From the IMG/VR virus record IMGVR_UViG_3300036766_002289, positions 278,056-342,055 of that record: a DNA stretch of 64,000 nucleotides; one strand, written 5' to 3'. How positions within the stretch are numbered: the stretch's first letter is position 1; every line of letters starts with the position of its first letter. Shown here piece after piece: positions 37,151 through 43,941 of this stretch. Origin of the DNA: a virus. A program made the position numbers and the translations under genes. The notes below the pieces were generated by a model. That model saw only the letters and a list, made by a program, of their open reading frames with translations. It was not told the DNA's origin and did no database searches.

Positions 37151-37239
37151 GGGTGGACGAGGGGACTGCCAACCCTCGCCTGGTCTATACCTTAGTTGTA
37201 CCAATTAGGGTGTGATTAACCCCTAAACGGAGAACAGTC

Positions 37240-37518
37240 ATGTACTACCTGACCTTGACCACTGCCGAACGACACGCCATTGATTGGGTCGGGCACCGCT
37301 ATGACCACGGTTACGACCTTTACAAGCTGCTATGGGTCGAATCGGAACAAACTGACAATTCCCTTGATTGGGACAGCGACGATGATATTACTTTCCGCAT
37401 TCCCGAAGCGGTTAGCTGGAAAATCGCCATGATTGGCGAACAATGCGGGCACCTTTGGGATTGTTTCAGCAACGCGCTGGCTCTGAAGCTGAATGAATTT
37501 TGTATGGAAATTGTTTAG
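37240..37518 (+). CDS. Small hypothetical protein
   Basis: 92 residues, CGGAGAACAGTC before the ATG. N-terminal TLTTAERHAIDWVGHRYDHG, an acidic middle and a helical end. The arrangement resembles small helical phage proteins; not recognised. Confidence 0.6.
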   Translation: MYYLTLTTAERHAIDWVGHRYDHGYDLYKLLWVESEQTDNSLDWDSDDDITFRIPEAVSWKIAMIGEQCGHLWDCFSNALALKLNEFCMEIV

Positions 37519-37623
37519 GGGTGGGTTGGGGGAATGCAAACCCCATCCTGGCTTTATAGCCTAGTTGTACCAATTAGGTTGTAATTCACCCCAAACCCCA
37601 TCGCTCTGAGCCACGAGGACTAC

Positions 37624-37761
37624 ATGGAGGCCATTGACCGCGAAGACGACACGGACGAAAGCCATCTCTTCGACAACACCGACTATGATCCGCTGGACGA
37701 CGGTATCCTCGAAGACGAGGACGACGAGTACGAAGTCGAATTCGAGGAAGAAGACGACTGA
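37624..37761 (+). CDS. Extremely acidic small protein
   Basis: 45 residues, more than half Asp or Glu, ending EVEFEEEDD; strongly negative at neutral pH. CGAGGACTAC precedes the ATG. Highly acidic small phage proteins sometimes mimic DNA and block host DNA-binding enzymes; that is an analogy, not shown here. Confidence 0.55.
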   Translation: MEAIDREDDTDESHLFDNTDYDPLDDGILEDEDDEYEVEFEEEDD

Positions 37762-37851
37762 CCTTCACGGCGGGGACTTCCACCCGCCACCTGGCTTCAT
37801 ACCTTAGTTGTACCAATTAAGGTATGATTCACCCCCAAACGGAGCCAAGTC

Positions 37852-38094
37852 ATGAAGCCGACAACGCAACCGTGGCGAACGTATGAACCAACATGGGCCG
37901 AACGTTTGGCCCGCACGACGTTGACCAAATGGCAATTGATGGACGCTTTCTTTGGCAGTGGTCGTCTCACCGTTAACGGTATTGAAGTCGGACTGGCTTC
38001 GATGCAACGTGAAGACGGAAGCGGTAGTTCTTTCAATCTGATTCTCAACAAGGGCCTCAACAGCTACGCTTGCTATTGTCGAACAACGGATTGA
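37852..38094 (+). CDS. Hypothetical protein
   Basis: 80 residues, CGGAGCCAAGTC before the ATG. Basic/aromatic start, then GRLTVNGIEVGLASMQREDG (beta hairpin) and a short tail. The N-terminal start and stop contexts follow the cassette pattern. Confidence 0.6.
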   Translation: MKPTTQPWRTYEPTWAERLARTTLTKWQLMDAFFGSGRLTVNGIEVGLASMQREDGSGSSFNLILNKGLNSYACYCRTTD

Positions 38095-38157
38095 GAGGTA
38101 ATTCTTTACCTTAGTTGTACTAATTAAGGTGTAAGATAACCCTAACGGAGAACTGCA

Positions 38158-38334
38158 ATGCACGCTACTAAGGAACGGAAGAAGTCGGTCAAGGAAGGCT
38201 TCACCATTTCAACCCAAGTCATTTCGGGCCGTATGCCGATCAGCGTTCAAATCATGATGGCGGCACGTTGCCGTCGTATGGAAGACAAGCGGCGGAAGCT
38301 CAAGGCGAGAGATGAACGCCGCCTAAGTGATTGA
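38158..38334 (+). CDS. Small very basic protein
   Basis: 58 residues, CGGAGAACTGCA before the ATG. Lys/Arg-rich ends around a hydrophobic middle (ISVQIMMAARCRR). Nucleic-acid-binding candidate. Confidence 0.55.
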   Translation: MHATKERKKSVKEGFTISTQVISGRMPISVQIMMAARCRRMEDKRRKLKARDERRLSD

Positions 38335-38343
38335 GAGGCCAAC

Positions 38344-38451
38344 ATGGTAGATGGAGAGAAGCGTAAGCGACGTTCAGCTACCATTGCACGCACTACATGG
38401 TATGCTAAGTGGCGTTGCTATCGTATGTCCAAACGATTCGGCTATATCTAA
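38344..38451 (+). CDS. Very basic micropeptide
   Basis: 35 residues, KRKRRSATIARTTWYAKWRC; GAGAGGCCAAC upstream. Last gene before the AT-rich boundary. Confidence 0.45.
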   Translation: MVDGEKRKRRSATIARTTWYAKWRCYRMSKRFGYI

Positions 38452-38861
38452 TGGGCTATTCAGCCCTAACCCATCTCTATGTACAACTAAGCAATGCACT
38501 TATAACAATGCCTCTAATCTATAATGCCTCTAATAGATTAGTGCCTCACCCATTATAACTTATAAGTTAGTTGTACTATACATTGTAACAAAATAAAGAA
38601 AGGAGAAATTATGTTCAAAAAAGTTTGAAAAGGTTGAAGAAAAAGGCACCCCCGTACCCGCCATACCTGTCTTCTTATAGAAAAAGACTTGTTGCAAAAT
38701 TAACGCCCACCAATTTTTGATTTTCCCCCTATAAGCTAAAAATTTATTCAAAATGCGATTTTCAAAAATTGCGGCACCAAAATTTTCCCCTATTGCCTAT
38801 AAGGTTCTAATTTGGTAGAATTTTGGCAAGGAAGTGGTTAGGGATAGGGATTTATACATGT
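38452..38861. other. AT-rich non-coding boundary
   Basis: About 400 bp without a convincing gene. Contents: a GGGCT/AGCCC hairpin, an inverted element at 38481, two copies of ATGCCTCTAAT (38509 and 38523), the last direct element variant (GTTAGTTGTACT, 38566) with AAAGGAGAAATTATG behind it opening only three codons, and long A/T and C runs. It separates the element-rich region from the late region; a replication origin or a packaging-related site is possible but not shown. Confidence 0.45.
38481..38491 (-). promoter_or_regulatory. Inverted copy of the repeat element
   Basis: GTACAACTAAG, facing left out of the boundary region toward the 3' ends of the rightward genes. Confidence 0.5.
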
Positions 38862-39155
38862 ATGGCTAGATTAAGCAGTCGGGAGAAGGATTTGGTTGCG
38901 TCAACATTTCCGTGTTACAGTGGTTATGCGACGACGGAAGAGGTGAAGGCAGCGAAATTAAAGGCTAGGGGTCATTACTGGCATGAGCCAGAGTATTACA
39001 ATTTTTGTGCAATGTCTCCAAAGGGGCACAAGAAGTATTTTGATTACTGTCATCATCCTGGGGAGATTGAGTATACAAAATGTTCTTGTTCCAGTGAAGA
39101 TGACGAATCTAATTTTTACAGAATGAAAAAGGAAGCAAAGGAATGGACGAAATAG
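38862..39155 (+). CDS. Hypothetical Cys/His-rich protein
   Basis: 97 residues from MARLSSREKD. Contains WHEPEYYNFC, DYCHHPGEIEYTKCSC: at least five Cys/His that could bind metal. First gene right of the boundary and without an element of either promoter family close by. Confidence 0.6.
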   Translation: MARLSSREKDLVASTFPCYSGYATTEEVKAAKLKARGHYWHEPEYYNFCAMSPKGHKKYFDYCHHPGEIEYTKCSCSSEDDESNFYRMKKEAKEWTK

Positions 39156-39193
39156 TATCAATTTAAGATAAACATGAACTTGCGGTAGCAAGT

Positions 39194-39864
39194 TCATTTT
39201 AACAGGGCTTGTTCGAAGGTAAAATTGCATAGTTGTTGTTCATGGATGCCTTTAAATTGGGAGATAAAGCCAGAGGGGTGGGTAGGGCCGCTTTTTTCAA
39301 GTTCTTTATAGAAGGCGGCGTCATGGTTTTTATCTAGGTAGTCAGGGAACCAGGCATTGAATTGTTTATTGCAGGATAGACGCCAGGCTACTTGGGAGGC
39401 GTCAACGATATTGTAGGGTGAGATAGGGTTGGTTTGGTAATTAAGATAGTATTCAAGGTCAACTGGACGGTTGATGGCATCTAGGTAGTATTCTTTTAGT
39501 GGGTCATAAAGGATGACGTTGGAGTAGCAGCTATTCACTTCTGGGTTTTTGGTAAAATAATCATTAAGGTTTTGGAGATAATCGGGGTGTAGGGCATCAT
39601 CATCGCAGAGCATGATGGCGATATCGGCTGGGGATTCTTTAAGGACTTTATTGACAACGAGACCTAAAGAAGACCCTTTTTTTGTTCTTTGGTATCGGTA
39701 TTGCGGTAATAGGTATGTGGGATATTGATTTTAGCGGGTTTAGGGGAGTTATCATCATGGAAGAAGAGGGTCCAGTCATGGTAGGACGAGTTTTGGATGC
39801 TATGGAGGGCATTCTGGACTATTTCGGGTCTATTGTAATAGAGGAGTAGGATAAGTATATGCAT
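39194..39864 (-). CDS. Family 2 glycosyltransferase, two frames joined by -1 slippage
   Basis: N-terminal frame: MHILILLLYYNRPEIVQNAL (start 39864), HDDNSPKPAK, then TDTKEQKKG. C-terminal frame: SSLGLVVNKVLKESPADIAI, MLCDDDALHPDYL with a DxD, and a 140-residue end. The two frames meet exactly at C-AA|A-AA|A-AG read as caA-AAA-AAG, the A-AAA-AAG slippery heptamer. A -1 slip there continues GGG-TCT-TCT into the second frame with no gap. The joined product of about 223 residues has the GT-A layout (Rossmann start, DxD at about residue 100). Alternatives: an A7/A8 phase-variable tract or a sequencing error. The gene may glycosylate the virion or DNA. Confidence 0.6.
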
Positions 39865-39867
39865 AGT

Positions 39868-39876
39868 ATTATTTAG
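39868..39876 (-). promoter_or_regulatory. Late-promoter-like box CTAAATAAT
   Basis: Minus strand CTAAATAAT three bases from the glycosyltransferase ATG. Same box as in front of the genes at 46225 and 46696. T4-type late promoters read TATAAATA. Confidence 0.5.
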
Positions 39877-39937
39877 TAGTAAACTGGTGGAAGTTAATAA
39901 AAACGGATTTTTGATTAGTTTTCTAGTATATATGGTC

Positions 39938-40579
39938 ATGTATAGATTCAAAGAGTGGTTATCAAGAAGGGATGAGGTAAGTTACAATCCAAATCTTGGG
40001 AATGTCTTACCGAATGCAGTTCAGCAGAATCAGGATTTTTCTTTACCTACGGCGGCGATGAAGACAGGTGCAGCGGCATTACAGGGTGTAGGGGCACTGG
40101 CAGGTGGGATGGTAGCGGCGTTGAGTGGGATACCAGTGACGATACAGGCGATGCAGGGGGCAAAGGCAAGGTTTGAGCGGGCACAGGGTTATGTGTTAAA
40201 TTACTTATTAAAGAATCCACAGGGTAAGGATTTTCTTTTATCTAAGGTAGATGAAGTATTGGCATTTTTGGAGAGTAATAAGGATACGGGGGTAATAAGT
40301 GGTGGTGGTAACTTACCTGCTGTGAACATGGGTGGGGTGCATGGTGGGACGACTGCGGCGTTATGGAGGGGGATAAGTACATCGTTTAGGAATTTATATG
40401 ATACGTTGATGAACAAGAGTAATTACGATGTTGCATACAAGAAGTTCTTGGATCAGTACAAGGTAATGTTTGAGTCATTGGGGGAGATGACTAAGGAAGT
40501 GGCGTATGGGAAGTTAAGGGCATTTAAGCAGGCGGCATCTAGGCCAGACAATTATATTGATCCAGATACGATGAAATAA
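39938..40579 (+). CDS. Possible virion protein with a targeting-like N-terminus
   Basis: 213 residues if MYRFKEWLSRRDEV is the start (two upstream in-frame starts exist at 39887 and 39932). A Gly/Ala-rich hydrophobic middle (VGALAGGMVAALSGI) may be membrane- or assembly-related; the rest is helical. The N-terminus F-K-E-W-L-S-R-R matches a motif seen on several neighbours, such as the next gene. No family recognised. Confidence 0.55.
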   Translation: MYRFKEWLSRRDEVSYNPNLGNVLPNAVQQNQDFSLPTAAMKTGAAALQGVGALAGGMVAALSGIPVTIQAMQGAKARFERAQGYVLNYLLKNPQGKDFLLSKVDEVLAFLESNKDTGVISGGGNLPAVNMGGVHGGTTAALWRGISTSFRNLYDTLMNKSNYDVAYKKFLDQYKVMFESLGEMTKEVAYGKLRAFKQAASRPDNYIDPDTMK

Positions 40580-40593
40580 GGATATATAAAGTC

Positions 40594-40779
40594 ATGAAGA
40601 CATTTCAAGATTGGTTAAAAGTTAAGGAATCGACTGCATTTACTAGGAGTAGGAATGCGGCTGCGTTGGGTATAGGTCCATCAATACCAGATGCGGAGAT
40701 TAACAGTCACGATACGGCGCGTCCTTGGGTATCAAAGGCGATTCAGAAGAGGAACAAGAAGAAGAAAAAGAAGATGTGA
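40594..40779 (+). CDS. Small basic protein with a targeting-like N-terminus
   Basis: 61 residues, MKTFQDWLKVKES at the start and KRNKKKKKKM at the end. N-termini of the MKxFxxFL type are common on T4-like phage internal head proteins. The lysine tail could bind DNA. Follows the preceding gene by 14 bases. Confidence 0.6.
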   Translation: MKTFQDWLKVKESTAFTRSRNAAALGIGPSIPDAEINSHDTARPWVSKAIQKRNKKKKKKM

Positions 40780-40800
40780 GGTTAGGGCTTGCTAAGTAGT

Positions 40801-41052
40801 TTACTTGGCACCGATTGGGCAATAAGAAACCTCGCCGTTATTACCTACGTTATAGCCAAAGAAAGAGATAATATTTCCATCATCAGTGACCATATCAATT
40901 TGGTTAACGCTGAATCTTACTTTTGTTATTTTCCTACCTTCTAGGTTTTTCGATATGTCGAAGCTGGAGTCAATCATTTCTTTACGAACTTTATCGCCAG
41001 CGTTACAGCCGACGAGGAGTAGGAGTAGTAAAAGGCATAATAGGGTTTTCAT
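40801..41052 (-). CDS. Small lipoprotein
   Basis: 83 residues from MKTLLCLLLLLLLVGCNAGD: Lys, an all-Leu hydrophobic stretch, then LVGC, a lipobox, so Cys would become the lipidated first residue. The mature part is short and beta-rich. Phage lipoproteins of this size can act in superinfection exclusion or as spanin components; neither is established here. Confidence 0.75.
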   Translation of the reverse strand: MKTLLCLLLLLLLVGCNAGDKVRKEMIDSSFDISKNLEGRKITKVRFSVNQIDMVTDDGNIISFFGYNVGNNGEVSYCPIGAK

Positions 41053-41297
41053 TCTAACCATTCCTTTGATTTATAGTTTCCGAGTTGGTCACTTTGTTCA
41101 AGAATTTCGATAGTAGAGAAGTAAAAATCATCATCGCTATTTGAGTTAAAGCCAGTTTCGCTTACCATAACGACAGAGCCTAGAGAGTCAACTGGTTTAT
41201 GGGTAAGTTGTTTAAAGGCATCGACGGCGGCTTGTTTATGGGAATTCCGTTCGATTACGAGTTTAAAGTCTCCTGAAGAGACGTAATATTTTGCCAT
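41049..41297 (-). CDS. Small conserved phage protein (KYYVSSGDFK type)
   Basis: 82 residues from MAKYYVSSGDFKLVI, then KQAAVDAFKQLTHKP and a beta end. I recognise similar short proteins in large T4-like phages; function unknown. Overlaps the lipoprotein gene by 4 bases. Confidence 0.65.
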   Translation of the reverse strand: MAKYYVSSGDFKLVIERNSHKQAAVDAFKQLTHKPVDSLGSVVMVSETGFNSNSDDDFYFSTIEILEQSDQLGNYKSKEWLE

Positions 41298-41298
41298 T

Positions 41299-41526
41299 TT
41301 ATTCCTGATTGTCTGCGAGTTGTTTAAAATGATCTGCTGCAACTTCCATTAATTCGCTTACTTGAATTTCGGTAAGGTTGCAGTAGATGATATCCCAACC
41401 TTCATGGACTAGATTTTGGTTGGTTTTAGCTTCTTTGTTGGAATGAAAGACCACTCCAGCGAAGGTATGACGTTTTGAGAGTTCTTGGATAAGTTCCTTG
41501 GTTGAGAAGTAATCTAGGTCGTTCAT
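41299..41526 (-). CDS. Hypothetical protein
   Basis: 75 residues. Helix start, then FAGVVFHSNKEAK and WDIIYCNLTE, an alpha/beta pattern. GGAGAAC upstream on the minus strand. Operon with its neighbours. Confidence 0.6.
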   Translation of the reverse strand: MNDLDYFSTKELIQELSKRHTFAGVVFHSNKEAKTNQNLVHEGWDIIYCNLTEIQVSELMEVAADHFKQLADNQE

Positions 41527-41535
41527 AAAGTTCTC

Positions 41536-42147
41536 CTATTTAAACCCGTATGCAACGCTAACTTTGAGGCTAATCTCTGGGAGGTGGATATGGTCGCACA
41601 GTTTATGTTTTTTTGCTTCTTTGGCATCTAAGTACCATTCTGCGTGTGCTTTATGATGAATGATGTCTAGGAAATAGTCAGGTAGTTGTCCACAATTTTT
41701 GGAGAGTAGGCCAAAAATCTGTTTATTGAGTTTTTCAGTTTGTTTAATATCTGCTTTTAGTTCTTCGACTTTGCCGCCGATAAAGTTAGAAACATCATGC
41801 AGCATAAGGGTAGCATGTTCGGACATAAAACGCAAGCCTTTATTTCCGAATCCGAAGATAATTCCGCCAGCTGACATGGCTTTGGATTCACAGATGGTGG
41901 CGACTGGTAATTTGCAATTTTGAATTTCTGAAATCATGGAAAGGCAGGCATATACTTGACCGCCGTAGGAATCGACGACGATAGGTACAATAGTTTGTCC
42001 AGTGTTACAGGCTTTATTAATGTCTTCTGAGAAGTGTTTGGAGCCATCTTCGTCAAATTTGGTTATTCTGACGACGATAGGTAGGTCAATAACATCTTCG
42101 ACAGTTTTTATTTTGAGTCTGGGGTCAATTTCGATTTTTCTGAGCAT
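41536..42147 (-). CDS. ClpP-like serine protease
   Basis: 203 residues, near the usual ClpP length. DSYGGQVYACLSMISEI at about 59-75 stands where ClpP has SPGG; ICESKAMSAGGIIFGFG with the catalytic Ser at 92; ATLMLHD with the catalytic His at 117; a later Asp (AHAEWYLDAKEAK) completes the triad. ClpP-like proteases in phage genomes often act in capsid maturation; here no portal or capsid genes adjoin, so a role with host Clp ATPases is also possible. Overlaps the phosphatase gene by 40 bases. Confidence 0.85.
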   Translation of the reverse strand: MLRKIEIDPRLKIKTVEDVIDLPIVVRITKFDEDGSKHFSEDINKACNTGQTIVPIVVDSYGGQVYACLSMISEIQNCKLPVATICESKAMSAGGIIFGFGNKGLRFMSEHATLMLHDVSNFIGGKVEELKADIKQTEKLNKQIFGLLSKNCGQLPDYFLDIIHHKAHAEWYLDAKEAKKHKLCDHIHLPEISLKVSVAYGFK

Positions 42148-42764
42148 TGAATTTCCCTTGCGAGCCAGATTATTCTATTTTTAATGATATAGGTGACACT
42201 ACAATTGGTGATTTTGCCTATATTGGATATACAGTGGGTGATTTTTACTACATTTTGGATAAAGTCTGTATGTGTAACAAGTATAGATTTTTCTGGGATA
42301 AAGTCAAGGACTTGCATTAATCTGTTACAAAAATCGCTATCATTTTCATGACAAGTTCGTTTACTTAGGTCTGTGCAGGGTAAAAATGGGATGGGGCAAT
42401 TTTCGCTTATGATTGCGGATGTTTCGGTACATCTATAATAGGGGCTACAGAAGCCGACGAAGCCTTGGAGTTGCATATTGGTAAGGAATTTAGCGGCAGT
42501 TTCGGCTTGTTTACGGCCTAGTTCTGTGAGTGGGCCATTTTCTTGGGTGGTAGGGCTTTCGGCATGGCGAAGGATTATAATTTCCTTCAGGTAAATAATT
42601 TGGTTTTCATCGGACACAAACTTTAGTTTTTTGCAATCAAGGAAGCCAGACTTCAGGTCGCCATTTTTTTCTTTTTCTGTTAGTTTGCTAAAGGCATCAC
42701 CGTGATTTGGACCAGTGACGATTTTATCATCCGTTAAAATAGCTGGGACCATGTAAGCCTCCAT
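42108..42764 (-). CDS. Histidine phosphatase superfamily protein
   Basis: 218 residues. N-terminal 60 residues form an extra domain (MVPAILTDDKIVTGPNHGDA). Then IILRHAES with the catalytic His at 67, LTELGRKQAE, SPYYRCTETSA and ILVTHTD with the second His at 165: the phosphoglycerate mutase/SixA layout. Substrate unknown. Such enzymes are occasionally found in large phages. Confidence 0.82.
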   Translation of the reverse strand: MEAYMVPAILTDDKIVTGPNHGDAFSKLTEKEKNGDLKSGFLDCKKLKFVSDENQIIYLKEIIILRHAESPTTQENGPLTELGRKQAETAAKFLTNMQLQGFVGFCSPYYRCTETSAIISENCPIPFLPCTDLSKRTCHENDSDFCNRLMQVLDFIPEKSILVTHTDFIQNVVKITHCISNIGKITNCSVTYIIKNRIIWLAREIQCSEKSKLTPDSK

Positions 42765-42773
42765 TCTTCATAT

Positions 42774-43601
42774 CTACTTATCAGATGAGTTTTTATAGGA
42801 ATTAATAACTTTACCAACATAGTCCATTACTTTATTAGCGTTATATTTAAGTAGTACTTCATAAGGGTCGCCCATGCCGAACACAGTTGGTGGTTCAAAG
42901 CGGAACATATTTTTGTGGAAATAGGGTGGTAGACCGCGTTTGTAATGGATGAGTTTTTTAAGTTCATTATCCAGTAGGTTATTTTCGATATTAACAGTGC
43001 CGTAATAGGTTAGATGACCATAATATTCCAATAATGTCAATGCCCAAGCAGTTTTTTCTGAATCTACCCAATTAGGTTGAGTTTTTGAAAAATAGTCAGC
43101 AAATTCTAGGACTCTTTTGATGAATTGGTCTGGTATTTTTTCGATACATATTGTATCGCCTAATGGAAGCCACAGTTCTTCTTTGATATTTTTTGCTTCT
43201 CTTACGGTTTTCACAAAATCTTCTGATCTACTTTTTTCGACTGTAAATTCTGGGTCCATTTGGAAAACAATGTCGATGGAGCTAGATTCAAATGGTTTTA
43301 TTAGAATTGTATCTGGATGAAGGATTGTCACAGGTGGTTTTAGTAGATTCTTGGTCAGGGCAACATAGAGTCCGTATATTCGATTAAAGCTTGGACAGCC
43401 TTTATCTCGACCTATATTATCATGCACAAAGACATTTTTATGGTGGCGAAGGTTTTTAGCTTCGGTATAGATTGGTTGATTATTCTCAGCTAGACCGATG
43501 GTTAGCGAGTCTTGCAAATTGTGCATTTTGAAACTTTCAATAAGAAGTTCCAATTGCCAATGGTGATAGGCTATGTTTTCTGCGCTTACGAAATAATGCA
43601 T
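42774..43601 (-). CDS. Putative glycosyltransferase-like protein
   Basis: 275 residues. HYFVSAENIAYHHWQLELLI, VTILHPDTILIKPF and the acidic IDIVFQMDPEFTV strand suggest a GT-A type fold with a D-x-D-like site (HPDT). Gene order next to another glycosyltransferase at 39194 supports a sugar-transfer role, but the family is not certain. Confidence 0.5.
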   Translation of the reverse strand: MHYFVSAENIAYHHWQLELLIESFKMHNLQDSLTIGLAENNQPIYTEAKNLRHHKNVFVHDNIGRDKGCPSFNRIYGLYVALTKNLLKPPVTILHPDTILIKPFESSSIDIVFQMDPEFTVEKSRSEDFVKTVREAKNIKEELWLPLGDTICIEKIPDQFIKRVLEFADYFSKTQPNWVDSEKTAWALTLLEYYGHLTYYGTVNIENNLLDNELKKLIHYKRGLPPYFHKNMFRFEPPTVFGMGDPYEVLLKYNANKVMDYVGKVINSYKNSSDK

Positions 43602-43602
43602 A

Positions 43603-43908
43603 TTAGTTTTCTATAAAATTCTCTAAGAACAAACGATAGACTTTGCTATAGGCTTTGCCCCAATTGGGTCCATGAACATCATTATCTTTATCCCACGCAA
43701 CGGCATGAGCGACTTCATGGATCATCACATCAATTGAGTAATTTTCGGATAAAATTCTGTTTATTTTGATGTGGAAGCCATTCTTTTTAAGTTCACATTG
43801 TCCATCTAATGAAGAATTGAGTTTAACTCTTCTGATAACAAGGGGCTTTTCGGCCAGATTGCTATTTTTAAAAAATGTCGCCACACGGCGATAGAGGTCG
43901 TAATCCAT
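43603..43908 (-). CDS. Small SprT-like metalloprotease
   Basis: 101 residues. HEVAHAVAW at 64-72 and a downstream His in NDVHGPNWGKAY (79) give the zinc site. It lacks the C-terminal zinc ribbon that the other SprT-like protein at 5775 has. A second paralogue of the same fold in one window is unusual. Confidence 0.8.
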   Translation of the reverse strand: MDYDLYRRVATFFKNSNLAEKPLVIRRVKLNSSLDGQCELKKNGFHIKINRILSENYSIDVMIHEVAHAVAWDKDNDVHGPNWGKAYSKVYRLFLENFIEN

Positions 43909-43931
43909 GAACCCCCTAGTTTAGATGTATT

Positions 43932-43940
43932 GTTATTTAG
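43932..43940 (-). promoter_or_regulatory. Late-promoter-like box CTAAATAAC
   Basis: Minus strand, 23 bases before the SprT-like gene. Confidence 0.4.
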
Positions 43941-43941
43941 T

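Larger units (their letters stand above)
774..38577 (+). repeat. CYTAGTTGTACC intergenic element family (71 direct copies)
   Basis: A 12-bp asymmetric element, CTTAGTTGTACC or CCTAGTTGTACC with occasional last-base or first-base changes, lies between genes throughout this span. Starts of direct copies: 774, 2885, 4907, 5754, 6591, 7849, 8900, 10063, 10745, 11773, 12708, 14247, 14586, 15949, 16502, 17011, 17659, 19040, 19521, 19721, 20050, 20556, 21404, 21765, 22011, 22255, 22848, 23032, 23528, 23891, 24406, 25089, 25509, 25894, 26471, 26711, 27026, 27467, 27666, 28010, 28393, 28773, 29082, 29435, 30549, 30690, 30935, 31399, 31606, 32003, 32373, 32823, 33161, 33370, 33767, 34041, 34318, 34558, 34876, 35051, 35430, 35643, 36023, 36269, 36598, 36842, 37191, 37560, 37803, 38110, 38566. 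The TAG inside the element is often the stop codon of the upstream gene. From about 20 kb on, many copies extend to CCAATTAGG-N-TGTRATT. Start codons follow at about 8-45 bases. Direction always matches the downstream gene. A promoter or operator is the most likely role (inference). Confidence 0.9.

Noticed and set aside
27323-38163. Minus-strand frames starting M-V-Q-L at TTG-GTA-CAA inside the reverse complement of the element
   Set aside because: They overlap well-supported plus-strand genes, share only the element's own residues, and lack ribosome sites.
774-38577. CRISPR array
   Set aside because: The repeated word is only 12 bp, spacings range from tens to well over a thousand bases, and genes fill the gaps.
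774-38577. Recoded TAG (as in some large phages)
   Set aside because: TAG at the element ends genes cleanly before the next start, and conserved genes such as the RNA ligase end there. No gene needs read-through of TAG.
38560-38751. 63-codon minus-strand frame in the AT-rich boundary
   Set aside because: Low-complexity Phe/Ser-rich translation and no ribosome site.
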